64,000 nucleotides of DNA. It comes from Spirodela intermedia (taxonomy: Eukaryota; Streptophyta; Magnoliopsida; Alismatales; Araceae). Both the position numbers and the translations under genes were made by a program. The notes below the pieces were generated by a model, which searched no databases, had not been told where the DNA came from, and was given only the letters and a program-made list of their open reading frames with translations. The DNA is taken from NCBI GenBank assembly GCA_902729315.2, contig LR746278.1, forward strand, positions 3,543,501-3,607,500, given 5' to 3'. Position 1 is the stretch's first letter. Every line of letters begins with the position of its first letter. Of this stretch, positions 13,483-25,209 are shown piece by piece.

Positions 13483-14289
13483 ATGGGGGCGGCGAGAACC
13501 GAGGAGGAAGAGGAGGACGAGGAGAGCGCGGCGGCGATGGCTCCGGCGTGCACGCCGCAGCAGCGGGAGCTCTTCTACAGGAAGAAGAGGCTTCTACTCC
13601 TAGATCTCCATCTCCCTCCCCGGCGGCAGCACATCCTCCACCCCCCCATGTCGCCGTCTCCTTCCTCGCCGTCCTCCCCGTCCGGAGGAGATCAGGCGAC
13701 AGCGGCGGAGGAGGACGTTGCGGCTGCGGGCGGGGGCTGCGAACACGCGCAGGACTCGCCGAGCGGCGGCGACGGCTGCGCCTGCGACGAGTTCCGGATG
13801 TACGCGTTCAAGGTACGGGCCTGCACGCGCGGCCGGGGTCACGACTGGACGAGCTGTCCCTTCGCCCACGCCGGGGAGAAGGCCCGACGGCGTGACCCGC
13901 GGCTCTTCCGCTACTCGGGAAGCGCATGTCAGGAGTACCGCCGGGAGGGGAGCTGCCCGCGCGGCGACGCCTGCGGGTTCGCGCACGGCGTCTTCGAGTG
14001 CTGGCTCCACCCCGATCGGTACCGCACCATGCCCTGCAGGGACGGCCGCGCCTGCTGCCGCAAGGTCTGCTTCTTCGCCCACTCCCCCCGCGAGCTCCGC
14101 GTTCCCCGTGAAGTAGGGGCCGCTGCTCCTTCCTCGTCTTCTTGTTCCTCCTCCTCCGCCGCCGTCGTCGCGCTGGTCGCGCCGGGCGGGGGCGAAGATG
14201 GCCGGTGCAATCAGGTCACCTTCCGAGGGGTCGCCGGCGGTGGCACCGTGTGGCCGGACCTTGGCTGGGTGGAGGAGCTGGTCATGTAG
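13483..14289 (+). CDS. Arginine-rich tandem CCCH zinc-finger protein (RR-TZF family)
   Basis: This is an intronless, very GC-rich gene of 268 aa. A plant-specific arginine-rich motif begins near residue 102 ([20 protein letters not shown], then CPFAH and GEKARRRDP). Two CCCH fingers follow: C149-X8-C158-X5-C164-X3-H168, then 16 residues, then C185-X5-C191-X4-C196-X3-H200. The family norm for finger 1 is CX7CX5CX3H, so one residue is extra here. RR-TZF proteins bind AU-rich mRNA, shuttle between nucleus and P-bodies or stress granules, and act in hormone and stress responses. No ankyrin repeats are seen. I chose the ATG at 13483 for its GACGATGG context; the frame is open to an earlier ATG at 13426 that would add 19 residues, and a later ATG lies near 13537. 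The C-terminus is Ser/Ala/Gly-rich and low in complexity. Confidence 0.93.
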   Translation: MGAARTEEEEEDEESAAAMAPACTPQQRELFYRKKRLLLLDLHLPPRRQHILHPPMSPSPSSPSSPSGGDQATAAEEDVAAAGGGCEHAQDSPSGGDGCACDEFRMYAFKVRACTRGRGHDWTSCPFAHAGEKARRRDPRLFRYSGSACQEYRREGSCPRGDACGFAHGVFECWLHPDRYRTMPCRDGRACCRKVCFFAHSPRELRVPREVGAAAPSSSSCSSSSAAVVALVAPGGGEDGRCNQVTFRGVAGGGTVWPDLGWVEELVM

Positions 14290-14911
14290 AAGATCGCTTG
14301 GTGGCGGCGCCTCCCTGTTGCACCGCCCCCTCTGCCGTCGAAGGCCGGCAACGAGATGGAGGCCGGGCTGATCATGAGGCTATTAGGATGTACGACCTTG
14401 ATTGATGCCACGTCGGTTTCTCTCTCTCTCTCTCTCTCTCTCTGTCCATGCCTGTATACTTCTCGTAAGGTACCGCCCATAAATGCAGCCGTTCGATTTT
14501 TGTTTCCTTTTGATGGCAACGTATCTGGGTCGTCCACTTTGGCCGGGGTGATATCCTAGGGGCTGTACCGACCAATGAGAGAAGACTAAACAGCAACCAA
14601 AGGAGAGAGAGGGACCATTGTGCCACAGACTTCTTGGTCAATTAAACCGTTTCAAGACAAGACACAATTATCTCACATTAATAAGAATGAGGGATTTTGT
14701 GGTATGGATCCCCATTAAAATATACCAATTACTAACATCTAATTATTGGGCTCCAACATCGTTATCTTGATTTTTCGGGTTATGCCACCAAGATTTTTTC
14801 CAAAGATAATAGTGCCTCTTATTTAGAAATTGATAGCACACTATATGATTATAAATGGAATAAAAATACACCTAAGTATAATTTAATTACACTATAATTA
14901 TGTTTCTTGGA

Positions 14912-14963
<52 letters not shown>

Positions 14964-17900
14964 ATGTTAGAAGACAATTATTTAGTTTTGTTGTCATCTA
15001 ATCAAGGGTTAAGTCGAGTTGGCCATGTGACGAAATTTAAGGTAACTACTAAAAGTAGGGTATATGGGGTTTCTAGAATGCCATGGATCTGGATCCATAT
15101 AGGAGTTTCTTAGTAATTGTCCTAATTTATATGAAATCAAAATCAAAGAGTAATAAAATGAAAGACATACATACATAAAATAAAATAAAAAATGAACTTC
15201 ATGATTATATTACTTTATTCGTATTAATCAATGAACATGATAAATAAACTATGTTACTTAACATATTGTAATCAATTATTTGAGTAGGTAGTACTTTGTC
15301 AATTGACACATGGATAATGAATAAATGTGGTTATGAACATGCCCAATGTGTAGAAATGTAACTAAGTTCAATTAAAATTATAAAAAATTATGAAATTGTC
15401 TGAATTGTCATCTACACTCTAGAGTACTTGTTAAAGCAGCTAATGGTTGACTCAAAAGACCTATTACTAGAAGGAAGTACATATGATTGAAGATTATGAT
15501 TTCAATTTTATACATCCTAGCATTGACCAATTATCAAAGATAGCTCTTCTAAAATATTTTAATAATTAAATATTAGGAACCAATTGAAAGATACATACTA
15601 CATGCATTTTATTTTTAGTTCAACTTATATGATACAATTTATGTAAATGATGTACATAAGAGGACTAATAGAGCTAATTTTATCATCTATTTTTCTTGCT
15701 TTATTTAGTTCAATATTAAAGTGATGAGTATTGTAAGTTGAAATTTATATGGACTTTAACTTAGTAGGCATGGTGTAAGGTTCAATATCCCCCAATCTAA
15801 GTGTGTAATAATCAATTATAGCGGTAACAAATATTTCAATTATGGAGAAAAAAATAATAAAAATAATGAAATGTTTGAAAACATTAGAGTATAATTTTGA
15901 AAATAATAGAGTTGTCATGTCAAAATCCTAATTCCCAATGTTAATTGAGAAATAAACTTTTTCATAAGAATATATCAGATTCATGGCTTGCTTGCCAACT
16001 AATATCACTATAATAAATGCATTTCTAATGAGAGAAAATATGTTAGATAATCCATTCTCATCTCTTGCACACAAGCTCATCCAATACTTCACAACAATCT
16101 TTCAACTTTAAAGTAAGACAAACATTACAACCAATAATTTTTCAAAAATAGACAAGTGGGATACACAATTTTATATTTTCATTTATATTATATTTATTTC
16201 GAAACTATAATTGAACTTTCAATTGCCCCTTTATGTTGTCCTCATTCCACTTAGAAAAAACTGAACACAAAAATCATCAAAATCACTCCTCAATGAGTGT
16301 AAGCACTAGAATTCCACACGTGTAGGTGACCAAATGGTCCTATTATTATAGGTGACCTGAAATGGCTGCCCCACTAATTAGTAGACCAACATGCTATAGT
16401 AATTTCATAAACATCTTACAAAGATTTTTTTGAAATGAGTCATCAATAATGAGACAAAGAACTCCTTAATTTTCATATCTTCTTATTGAAATATCAGTTT
16501 ATGAAAAAAATCTAATTAAGGCTGAACTAAAAGCATGAACAAACCAATGAAAATTATGTCTTATATGATATCATTGAGGTTGTTTTCCTAACAGCTTTTG
16601 TCTTAGGCCAATGAATGACTGCCCTTATTTTGTTCCCATGGTAGGCTAGATAGAGTGTTAAAAGAAGGTTGGAGGTGAATTGGTTCTTTGAATGTTTTCT
16701 CTTTTCTGTGTTTTTTAAATGTTTTTCCGTGACCTATAATAAGTGGATTGGCATATCTTAGGTGGACTGATGTTGCATCAATTAACTTTGGTCAGCACAC
16801 TAGTTAGAAATCAAACATTCAGATGGTCATTTATACATTCAGCCTTCTTTTACCTACGTTTGCTTATGTGAAGCTCTTAACTTTCCCTTTCGCTATTCTC
16901 TTGAAGGGAACAACACCTCAAATTAACAAGATAAAAAAATCCGTCCATACAATATATATCACTAGAGACCAAGGCATTAGCTTAATTTTTCTCTTTTGTT
17001 AACATAACTCCCTAAGTTTCACATATGAAGTTGCAAAATGAGCTACTCACAAATGGATCTCAAAATGAATGGGAATGCTTTCTTGATTTGGTAAATATTT
17101 ATATTCTCAAGGAAGTTTGATCATATTTGTACTTCCACTGAAAAGAGGATGTGAATTTTCAGTACAATTCGATCACATTGATGCCACCTTTTATTATATC
17201 TTGAGAGCTCTTACATTAGGCTTTTTATAGAGCCCATAAACATAATTATTGTAATGCAAATGGCTAAGACTTGTCCAGTCAAAAATCTTATGAGACAACC
17301 CCTATATTGATATGTAGAACAATTTCACCAAGTTGTACAAATGTGTTAGTATGAGATTTTATGATTTTTTTTTCATCTTATGATAAGTTTCCACTGCTGA
17401 TAATTAGAAATGCCTTCATAGGTATTTGTGCATTTTGAGATTAGAACAATTTCATAGGTATTAGAACATTTTCACCAAGTTGCACCTGTTTGATCTTAAA
17501 GAGAATCGTTGTTCCTAGCCTAAGATTTGATTCATCAATTACTAGGTCAACCATTGGATTAACACACAATGTTAATTCTATTTAGTAGGTCAACTCACTT
17601 GAGTCTGGTTTTATTTATGAAACTTCTTTCTTCTCCATTCTGACTTTCTTCTTTTGTCACTCCTCATTTAAAGTTCTTATTTTTATTCTTTATGCTTGAA
17701 AATATAATCAAGAAAAAATCGAATAGATATAACACTTTAATCTTCTTGAAACCAGTAATGCAATGATAACATAATTTCAATGTATTTTAAGTAGAAAAAA
17801 AAACTAAGCCACAATACATAACAACGAAGTTTTTAAAAAAATGGATCCCAATTTTGTATCTTATGTAGAAATATTTTGATAATACCAATTCAAGAACAAA

Positions 17901-19272
17901 CTTTTTGTCTCATTATGGATACAAACCTTAAATCCAAATAAGGTTTGCATGCTTAATGAGAGAACATATATCATATCATCCATTATTGACATTATTGTAT
18001 TAACTGAAATAAAATTTATCATTGATTTATCTAGTTTGAATAAATAAAATGGAGCTAAAACTTATCACAACAACTTTCACACTCCAAACAATAGATGTAA
18101 GTGGAATATTTAATAGAATAGATGTGCATGACTTTATTTCTGAAAAATAAAGATCAAAGGGACTGATAGACAAAATTATAGGTGTGGTGATCTTCATCTA
18201 GTATAGAGATGTAAATAAAATATCTAACCTATCTATATACTGCTTCAAACTATTTACCTTTCCTTCATAATATCAACTTGAGTGGCTACATTAAATAGAA
18301 AAAATAGATTATTATCTTTGAGGTGTAATGATACGATGATATACTGCAACAAAAATTGGATCAATAGATACCAAATCCTGCAACTTTGTTTCTAATAATT
18401 TATGATAATGATTGATATTCATTCAAATTTTAACTTTCTATTAAGCAGTCCAATTATATTTACTGTTCTATCCACTACTGGCCCTTAAATCACAATGGCA
18501 TTAGTCTCTCATGCAATTCAAAATCGTCACTAAAACTACTGACTTTGATTTGAATACTTATTTTTTTATAAGTTTTAATAATTTCATATGTTCTAGATTA
18601 TTTTTTACTTCTAGTTTTAATTAGCACATGCACTCTGGTTAGACCTTTTTGTTGAGAAATAAGGGTCCTCAAGAGTGATCTCTCCTCCTTCTCCCCTTCC
18701 CTACGATAACCCTTTGTGGGATAGTGTTGTACTACAAGCTATGATACTGTCTTGTTTTCCAATGAGCGTTAGCTGCATTCTCTTCTGTGAAAATTTCTCA
18801 ATGTCTTAACTCTAATTCATTTCAGACTTACGGGTTTGGCCCGATTTGAATTTAGTTGAATCGCCATGCAACTCTCTATTATGATTTGATCGCTAGCAGT
18901 CACCCTTTGGCAATTAAAATCCCAGATTTTAGAACCCTAGTTCAGGTGAAGTTTGAGAAAGTTTCTTCTTCCATAATCAACTTAATCGACATTCGATTAC
19001 CACCCTCTTGACTGTTGTGTGGTTATGAACCCAAGGAGGTGGCGAAGAGCCATGCTAGGTCAGTTGGGCCAGGCTGGACTTGATCGGGGCCCTTGAGACT
19101 CCCATAGGACTAAATTTATGTGAATGCGTACACGTACACACTTGGAAAAATAATCAGAAAGTTGGAGGGTTGTGGTCAGACCCATGGGCTCACTTGTCTG
19201 CAAGTTATGGAATTTTCCTTTGGGTGGGTCCGTGGCAGCCTAGCTCACATTCATGGCCATGTTCTCAGAGAT

Positions 19273-19303
<31 letters not shown>

Positions 19304-19503
19304 GAGAGAGATGGGGAGCTCTGAGATCCCCTATGGGCAGCCAGCGCTTGGGTAGAGCTCAACCGCTGGTCTGCAGGGTAAGCAACGGAAACCCTAACAT
19401 TTCCCCTGCGGTGGGGACTAGGGCACCTGCTGGCAGACTTCTTACTACGCCCTCCCCACGGAACTTACACAGATTCAACTGAAGGCAGAGAGAGAGAGAG
19501 AGC

Positions 19504-19540
<37 letters not shown>

Positions 19541-19840
19541 GTTGGGAAGTAGCATGGTTAGGAGGCTAGTGAGAGGGGGAAGGTGGGGGGGTTCCCAGCT
19601 GGGCTGTCTTCTCTCATTTGGTTCTCTCCATTTTTATGTCATGATCTTCTATTATAATGTGCGAATTCCTAGCAGAGTCATCGTTGCCCTCATCGTCTTC
19701 TTCTTCTTTTCCTTCTACGGCGTCTCTCCCCCACCACCGCGGAGCTTATCGTAGTAAACGATTCACGTGAGGCAGAAGAGAGCTTCCTCTCTCAGATTTG
19801 CTGGGACCAAGGCCCGAGCTTGTCCCATCCCACGCATCTC
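14290..19840. other. AT-rich intergenic region between the CCCH and LIN-like genes
   Basis: No gene is recognised over about 5.5 kb. It contains a (TC)n run at 14419-14443 in the probable CCCH 3' UTR, a (GA)n run at about 14915-14961, and GA tracts at about 19270-19311 and 19487-19535. The only longer reading frames are low-complexity artefacts of these repeats. Base composition rises in GC from about 19000 toward the LIN-like gene. Decayed transposon sequence is plausible but I could not identify a family. Confidence 0.6.
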
Positions 19841-19862
19841 CCATCTCTCTCTCTCTCTCTCG

Positions 19863-20113
19863 CTAAAACTCCATCTCTTTGTTTCTCTCTCTCTCTCTCG
19901 CTAAAACTACATCTCTTTGTTTCTCTCTCTCTCTCTCTAGCTAAAACTACATCTCTTTGTTTCTCTCTCTCTCTCTCTAGCTAAAACTACATCTCTTTGT
20001 TTCTCTCTCTCTCTCTCTAGCTAAAACTACATCTCTTTGTTTCTCTCTCTCTCTCTGTCTCTCTATCGTGTCGTCTGTCTCTAGCGGAAAAGAGTAGAGA
20101 ACGAAAACAAGAG

Positions 20114-20154
<41 letters not shown>
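19863..20154. repeat. 40-bp minisatellite and GA tract before the LIN-like gene
   Basis: A unit beginning CTAAAACTACATCTCTTTGT followed by a CT run recurs at 19863 (with one change), 19901, 19941, 19981 and 20021, giving periods of 38, 40, 40 and 40 bp. A GA tract (about 20110-20153) follows and abuts an out-of-frame ATG at 20154. The array ends about 160 bp before the predicted start codon, so it may be transcribed as 5' leader. Confidence 0.9.
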
Positions 20155-20158
<4 letters not shown>

Positions 20159-20342
20159 TGCAAGAGGGCGCCACTTCCGGATCCTTGGAGGCGGGCGCCA
20201 TATTCAGCCATGTCTTCTCTCCGTGACCTCCTTACCCAGGACGGCTTCCACCGCCACAGACCAACCAGTGCCGGCGAGTCCCGCCGCCGCGTCCGGCGGC
20301 CGTCGCCATCCTCCAGGACCGAGTCGGCGGCGACGACGGTAG
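20154..20342 (+). other. Candidate upstream ORF overlapping the LIN-like start
   Basis: An ATG at 20154, with G at -3 and G at +4, opens a 62-codon frame that overlaps the predicted main start (20210) out of frame. If transcription begins upstream, this ATG would be met first and could lower translation of the main frame. The transcription start is unknown, so this is inference from context only. Confidence 0.35.
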
Positions 20343-23300
20343 CCTCCTCAGACGCGCCGACGACCAGCTCCTTCCTCTGCCGGGACCGCAAGAGCGTCGA
20401 CATCTCCGCCGGCCGCCTCCGGCCCCATGGCTCCCCCGCCGTCTCCTCCAGTAAAACCACCACCGGCTCCGCCAAAGGGTCCAACCTCCCTCCGCCCTCC
20501 TGCGGCGGCGACACTGCAGCGATCTCCGTCCTCTCCGGCTTCGTCGGGCGGTTCTCCGATGACCCAGCCTTCAGGCGGCGGATCCACGAGAGGTGCTCCG
20601 TCTGCCTGGCGGCGCGCAGGAGGGACTCGGCCCACGCCGCCCTCGTCAACCTGGACATGGCCATCGCCACCGTCGAGAGGCTGGCGGAGAAGCAGGCCCA
20701 CCGCCACCACCGCTCTCTGAGGAACTGCGCCAAATTGCTGGACCTCGTCGCCTCCCTCAACTCCCCCAAGCTGAGGGCCGGCTGTTCCTGCGGTGTCCCC
20801 AACCTGCACCTCGCCGCCGTCGCCAACCTCTACCTCGCCGTCGTGCACAAGATGCGCGGGGACGACGGCGGCGCCGCTGGGCACCTACTGCAGATCTTCT
20901 GCGACGTGCCACACCTCGCGAGGAAGAGCCTCCTTCCCGAGCTCTGGGAGAACTTCTTCCTCCCCCACCTGGTCCAGCTCGAGGTCTGGTTCCACACAGA
21001 GAGGGAGGCCCTGCAGAGCGCCGCCGGGGGGGAGGGAGAACGGAGGAAGTGGCTCTACAGGGCGTACAGCGATCAGATGGACTTGGGCACCATGCAGCTA
21101 GCTATCCACTACAAGCAATGCATCCAGAGCGGAGATTTATCTTTGGCGGCGCCGCCAGTGCCGCTGCCGCCGGCGGCGGGGGCGGCGGCGGCAGCGGCAG
21201 CGGCGGGGAGTTACCACGCCGGGTCGGGGAAGAGATCGGTCTCTGTGCCCCCGAGTTCACTCGCCCAGAACCCGTATGTTGTACATACGCTACTGCTGAT
21301 TCTGATTCTACCCAAAAGTGGATCCAAGCGATTCGGAATTCCTCACATGTGGCCATCTCTTTGTAGACAGGGGGACGTGGCATTCCTTCGGACTCGAGCC
21401 GCTGTCGGGGAATCTGAGCCTGCGCCTCGGAAGACGAACCCGTTTGGATTCCTCTCATGCCGAAGCGATGCAAGCGGGGGCGACCTGAAACACGGGGTTC
21501 CAGGGAAATCGAATCCAAACGGAGGTCCCGCTTCCCGCAGGGCGACCCCGGAGAAGCCGCGCAGTTCTGGGAACTCGATTCCCAGAGCCCCATTGCTCGA
21601 CCTCGATCGGGCCATCTCCTCCATCTCCACCTCCAACAATCTCGGAGAATGCGAGCTCGCCGTGGGAGTGATCTCCAAGGTGTGGATCGAATTCCATGGC
21701 GACCCTGCCGTGGCGGCGGCGCTCTCCACGGCGCCGGTGGTGGAGGGGCTTCTGGAGGTGCTGTTCGCCTCCAACGACGAGGCGATCTCGGAGCTCGCCA
21801 TGGCCGTTCTGGCGGAGCTGGTGGCGAGGAGCGAGGTCAACAGGAAGGTCGTTCTGCGCGCAGATCCGCAGCTGGAGACCTTCCTCAAGCTCTTCAGGAC
21901 GCGCGGCCTCTTCCTCAAGGCGGCCGTTCTCCTCTACCTGTTGAGGCCTAGGGCAAAGCATATGCCGTCGCCGGACTGGATCCCCCTCGTTCTGAGGGTT
22001 CTGGAGCACGGCGAACAGCGGCAGAAGTTATTTTCTGTTCAGTACCGCCCCAGCTCGGCGGCGTTCTACTTCCTCGACCAGCTCCTCCGGGGTTTCGATG
22101 TCGATCGAAACACCGAGAACGCGAAGCAGGTCGTGGCGCTGGGGGGATTAGGGATGCTGCTGCGAAGGTTCGAGGAAGGGGATGATCGCCAGATGTACAG
22201 CGCAACGCACCTCCTGGTGACCTGCGTTAGGGCAGAGGAGAGCTGCATGGAGTTCCTGGCGGAGAGGATGAAGAAGGCTTCGGTGATGGAGCTCCTGACC
22301 GGGAACCGTGCGAAGTCCAGGGAGTGTGCTCTGTCCTTGCTGGTAGAGCTCATCTCCCTCTGTAGGTACGTCCTTTGCCGGCACTCCCTCTCGTCTAGGT
22401 CGCTTCATTCTTGAAATACAGAAGTAATGGGTGGTGATTAACCAGGAGGACACAAGTGAGATCGTTCCTGGATGATCTGAAGAACGAGGGCTGCTTGAAC
22501 GCGATGCACATCTTGCTGGTGTATCTTCAACAAGCGCCGGCGGAGCAGCGGCCCCTGGCAGCAGCCATCCTCCTGCAGATCGATCTCCTGGTAACAAATA
22601 CCCTTCTGAATCTGATCGCATTAGCCTTGCGTGACGACTGCTTAGAACCCGAGCAAGGACGAGGAAACGTCTTCTGATCCTTGTAGAGCTTCTGGAAATG
22701 CTCGATCATGTCGCAGGGAGATCCGCTGCAGTACAGCGTCCACAGAGAAGAAGCCATCGACGCCCTCGTAGAAGCCATGGACCGCAGCTCGAGAAGGAAG
22801 GTCCAGGAAAGCTGCAGCAGAGCACTGTGCCTTCTCTGTGGCCGGTTCTCCAGAAACGGGGAAGCTTCCATGGAGGCATGGCTGCTCAGAAAAGCTGGTC
22901 TCGATAACCCCTCCGCGGACTCCTCCGGTGGGAAAGAGGTCATGGCGGATGAAATCACAAGCCTGGTATGCTCCCTTTCTTCATCGTTCGCTCCACCTGC
23001 TTCTGGTTGATCTTTGATCGGACCCGGCGGCTTCCTCCCCCATCGAGTTTTTCACACGATTCGTTTCAAAAATCTTACTGTCATCATCTTCTTCTTCTCC
23101 GAAGAACTGAGCCCGACGACGTCGGATTTCAACGCGCAGGACGAAGAGGAAGCTGCCATGGAAGACTGGCGAAGAAGGTTCAGCAGCATCTTGCTTCACA
23201 GGGGGAGCGAGAGATTCTCAGCCTCTCTCTCCAATTGTCTGGCGCATGGAATCCCATCCTTGGCAAGATCCTCTCTCTCAATGGTGGCGTGGATGAGCAT

Positions 23301-23718
23301 CTCGGTTTCGCCGTCGCCCGGCAGGGGGGCCCTCTGGGCCTCGGCATGGTCGCCTCTGATACCCAGCTTGCTGGACTGCCTGAGCTGCGATCGAGCCGTC
23401 GAAGAAAGGGTTCTGGCTGCCTTCTCCCTCCGAAACCTCACCAGAAACTCAGGTACGGACTCCACCCAGAATAATAGGCGTTGACCACGACTGCCCAAGG
23501 ATCGAACAACCTCGACTATCGGAGTCAACGACGAGCTTCTTCTCACTGATCTCCCCCCTCTGTTTCTCGCAGAATGCCTCCCAAAGCTTCTGCCTTTGGA
23601 CCGGCAATCTGTTTCCCTGCTGCATGATCTCGCGGAGGTGACCTGGACTGCGAGAGAAATCATCCTGGCTGCTGCAGCTGATCCAATAACGAGGCCGACG
23701 AATGTAAGAAGAACCTAA
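20210..23718 (+). CDS. LIN/CERBERUS-related ARM-repeat protein (no U-box seen)
   Basis: Exons 20210-22365, 22446-22590, 22717-22965, 23140-23452 and 23573-23718 join in frame to 1002 aa. A further in-frame 93-nt segment (21274-21366) looks like an intron; removing it gives 971 aa. The start MSSLRDLLTQDGF resembles the family opening. Conserved blocks include ISVLSGFVGRF (near 105), NLDMAIATVERLAEKQ, MDLGTMQLAIHYKQ, then ARM-type helices from LLDLDRAISSIS through EGLLEVLFASNDEAISELAM, LYLLRPRAKHMPSPDW and HILLVYLQQAP, ending in VEERVLAAFSLRNLTRNSG. Databases often name such proteins putative E3 ubiquitin ligase LIN because of similarity to the N-terminal and ARM part of legume CERBERUS/LIN, but I see no U-box or WD40 repeats, so ligase activity should not be assumed. 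Exon 3 could also start in frame at 22687. There is a poly-Ala/Pro tract near residues 315-335. Confidence 0.88.
21274..21366 (+). other. Probable in-frame intron (exitron-like) in LIN-like exon 1
   Basis: The segment begins GTATGTTG and ends TCTCTTTGTAG. It is 93 nt long and has no stop codon, so both spliced and retained forms stay in frame. It is visibly AT-richer than the flanking GC-rich coding sequence. Its translation (a run of hydrophobic residues, TLLLILILP) does not look like the surrounding polar linker. Confidence 0.6.
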
Positions 23719-23926
23719 ACGCAGCAGGATCCGACGTACGAGCAGAGTCCTTGCCTCCAGTCATGATGGACACTGTGATCCACTCAGACGGCGACTTGTG
23801 CTTGGTGATCACCCCCTATTGACTTTGTAAAGCCAGATTGACTTCACTAGAGGCTAATAAATCTTTCGGCCCTAATACCGGCTCTTTTCAGCTTCATCAC
23901 AGTACATTTGAAACAGTCTGATGGGC

Positions 23927-23981
<55 letters not shown>

Positions 23982-24271
23982 ATGTCTATGGGTTGGAACA
24001 GAGATCAAGAGGGGCCAGAGTACCTGCCTATGCCTTGAACTGCCACTCTCTTCGGCACATTGTACGGTGGGGCTGAGTCTGCGGGTTGACCCACTTCAGG
24101 ATGCAGTGGAGGTGGAAAGAGAGAGAGAGAGAGAGAGAGAGCCCTTGTCTATGGGTTGGAACAGAGATCGAGAGAGGCTTGAGTACCTGCCTATGCCTTG
24201 AACTACCACTCTCTTCGGCACATTTGGCAGCTGAGTCTGCGGGTTGACCCACTTCAGGATGCAATGGAGAT

Positions 24272-24313
<42 letters not shown>

Positions 24314-24358
24314 TGTCTATGGGTTGGAACAGAGATCCAGAGAGGCTTGAGTACCTGC
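23719..24358. repeat. GA-bounded tandem copies of the APC11 last exon
   Basis: Three units lie head to tail, starting near 23978, 24141 and 24309. Each carries a (GA)n block, a shared 3' UTR-like stretch (TGTCTATGGGTTGGAACAG) and, on the minus strand, the APC11 exon 3 sequence. The unit from 24309 belongs to the functional exon. The middle copy (about 24190-24275) has lost 5 bp and is frameshifted. The distal copy (about 24030-24116) is still open to the stop codon but reads HRTM where the functional exon reads HCPM. GA blocks: about 23930-23977, 24118-24140 and 24277-24308. Bases 23719-23925 hold the LIN-like 3' UTR. Confidence 0.88.
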
Positions 24359-25170
24359 CTATGCCTTGAACTGCCACTCTCTTCGGCACATTGGGCAGTG
24401 GGGCTGAGTCTGCGAGTTGACCCACTTCAGGATGCAATGGAGATGGAAAGAATGGTTGCAGGCGCCCCAAACTGCAACAAATACGGTATGGTTATAAAAA
24501 GCATCTACATATTATTAGAATATACCCAAGTATTAGAACAAATAATGGAACGGATTGTGTCAATATCCATGCCTTTTTTACACGTTTCATTAGATGTTTA
24601 TAATACATTTTATTCAAATCCATCTGAGTTGATTTCAAGACAGGATAGATACTGATGAAAGTTCATAACTTGGCCAAAAATGTCAACAAGAAGACGTAGA
24701 ATGAATACATAATCCAAGATGATATAGATAGAAATAATAAAAAGCATTTGGGAGAGGCTATGAAATGTTCTACGAGACAATCTGATACTAGAACTGTGTT
24801 TTCTGAAAGGCTGAAAGGGACCTAAGATTTCTTTCTTTATTCATCCCACATTTCTGTATGGATCCTCCAATCTATGTACAAAGAAGACTAAACTGGTGGG
24901 TTTCCAGAGAACCAGATCAACAGCAAAACCACAGAGCATCCAAGATAAGAGCAGCGATCCCAAAAGCCTCTCCCTAGCGGAACAGATGCCTGATATGAAA
25001 TCACATGCAGGTGCTCTACGCTGCTGCTCCAAAGTCTGTAAAAGAACTCCTCGTTTGGTTCTCAAGTCATGAAGAGGACAATCTTTTTTAAAATACAGAT
25101 GAGCCTGAATATTCAATATCAATATTGAGGTACCTATACACTCTCAGACTACAATCAATTCTATCAGAGT

Positions 25171-25209
<39 letters not shown>

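Noticed and set aside
20017-20826. Long minus-strand frame opposite the LIN-like first exon
   Set aside because: It is antisense to a well-supported coding exon and ends in CT/GA repeat translation; a GC-rich shadow frame.
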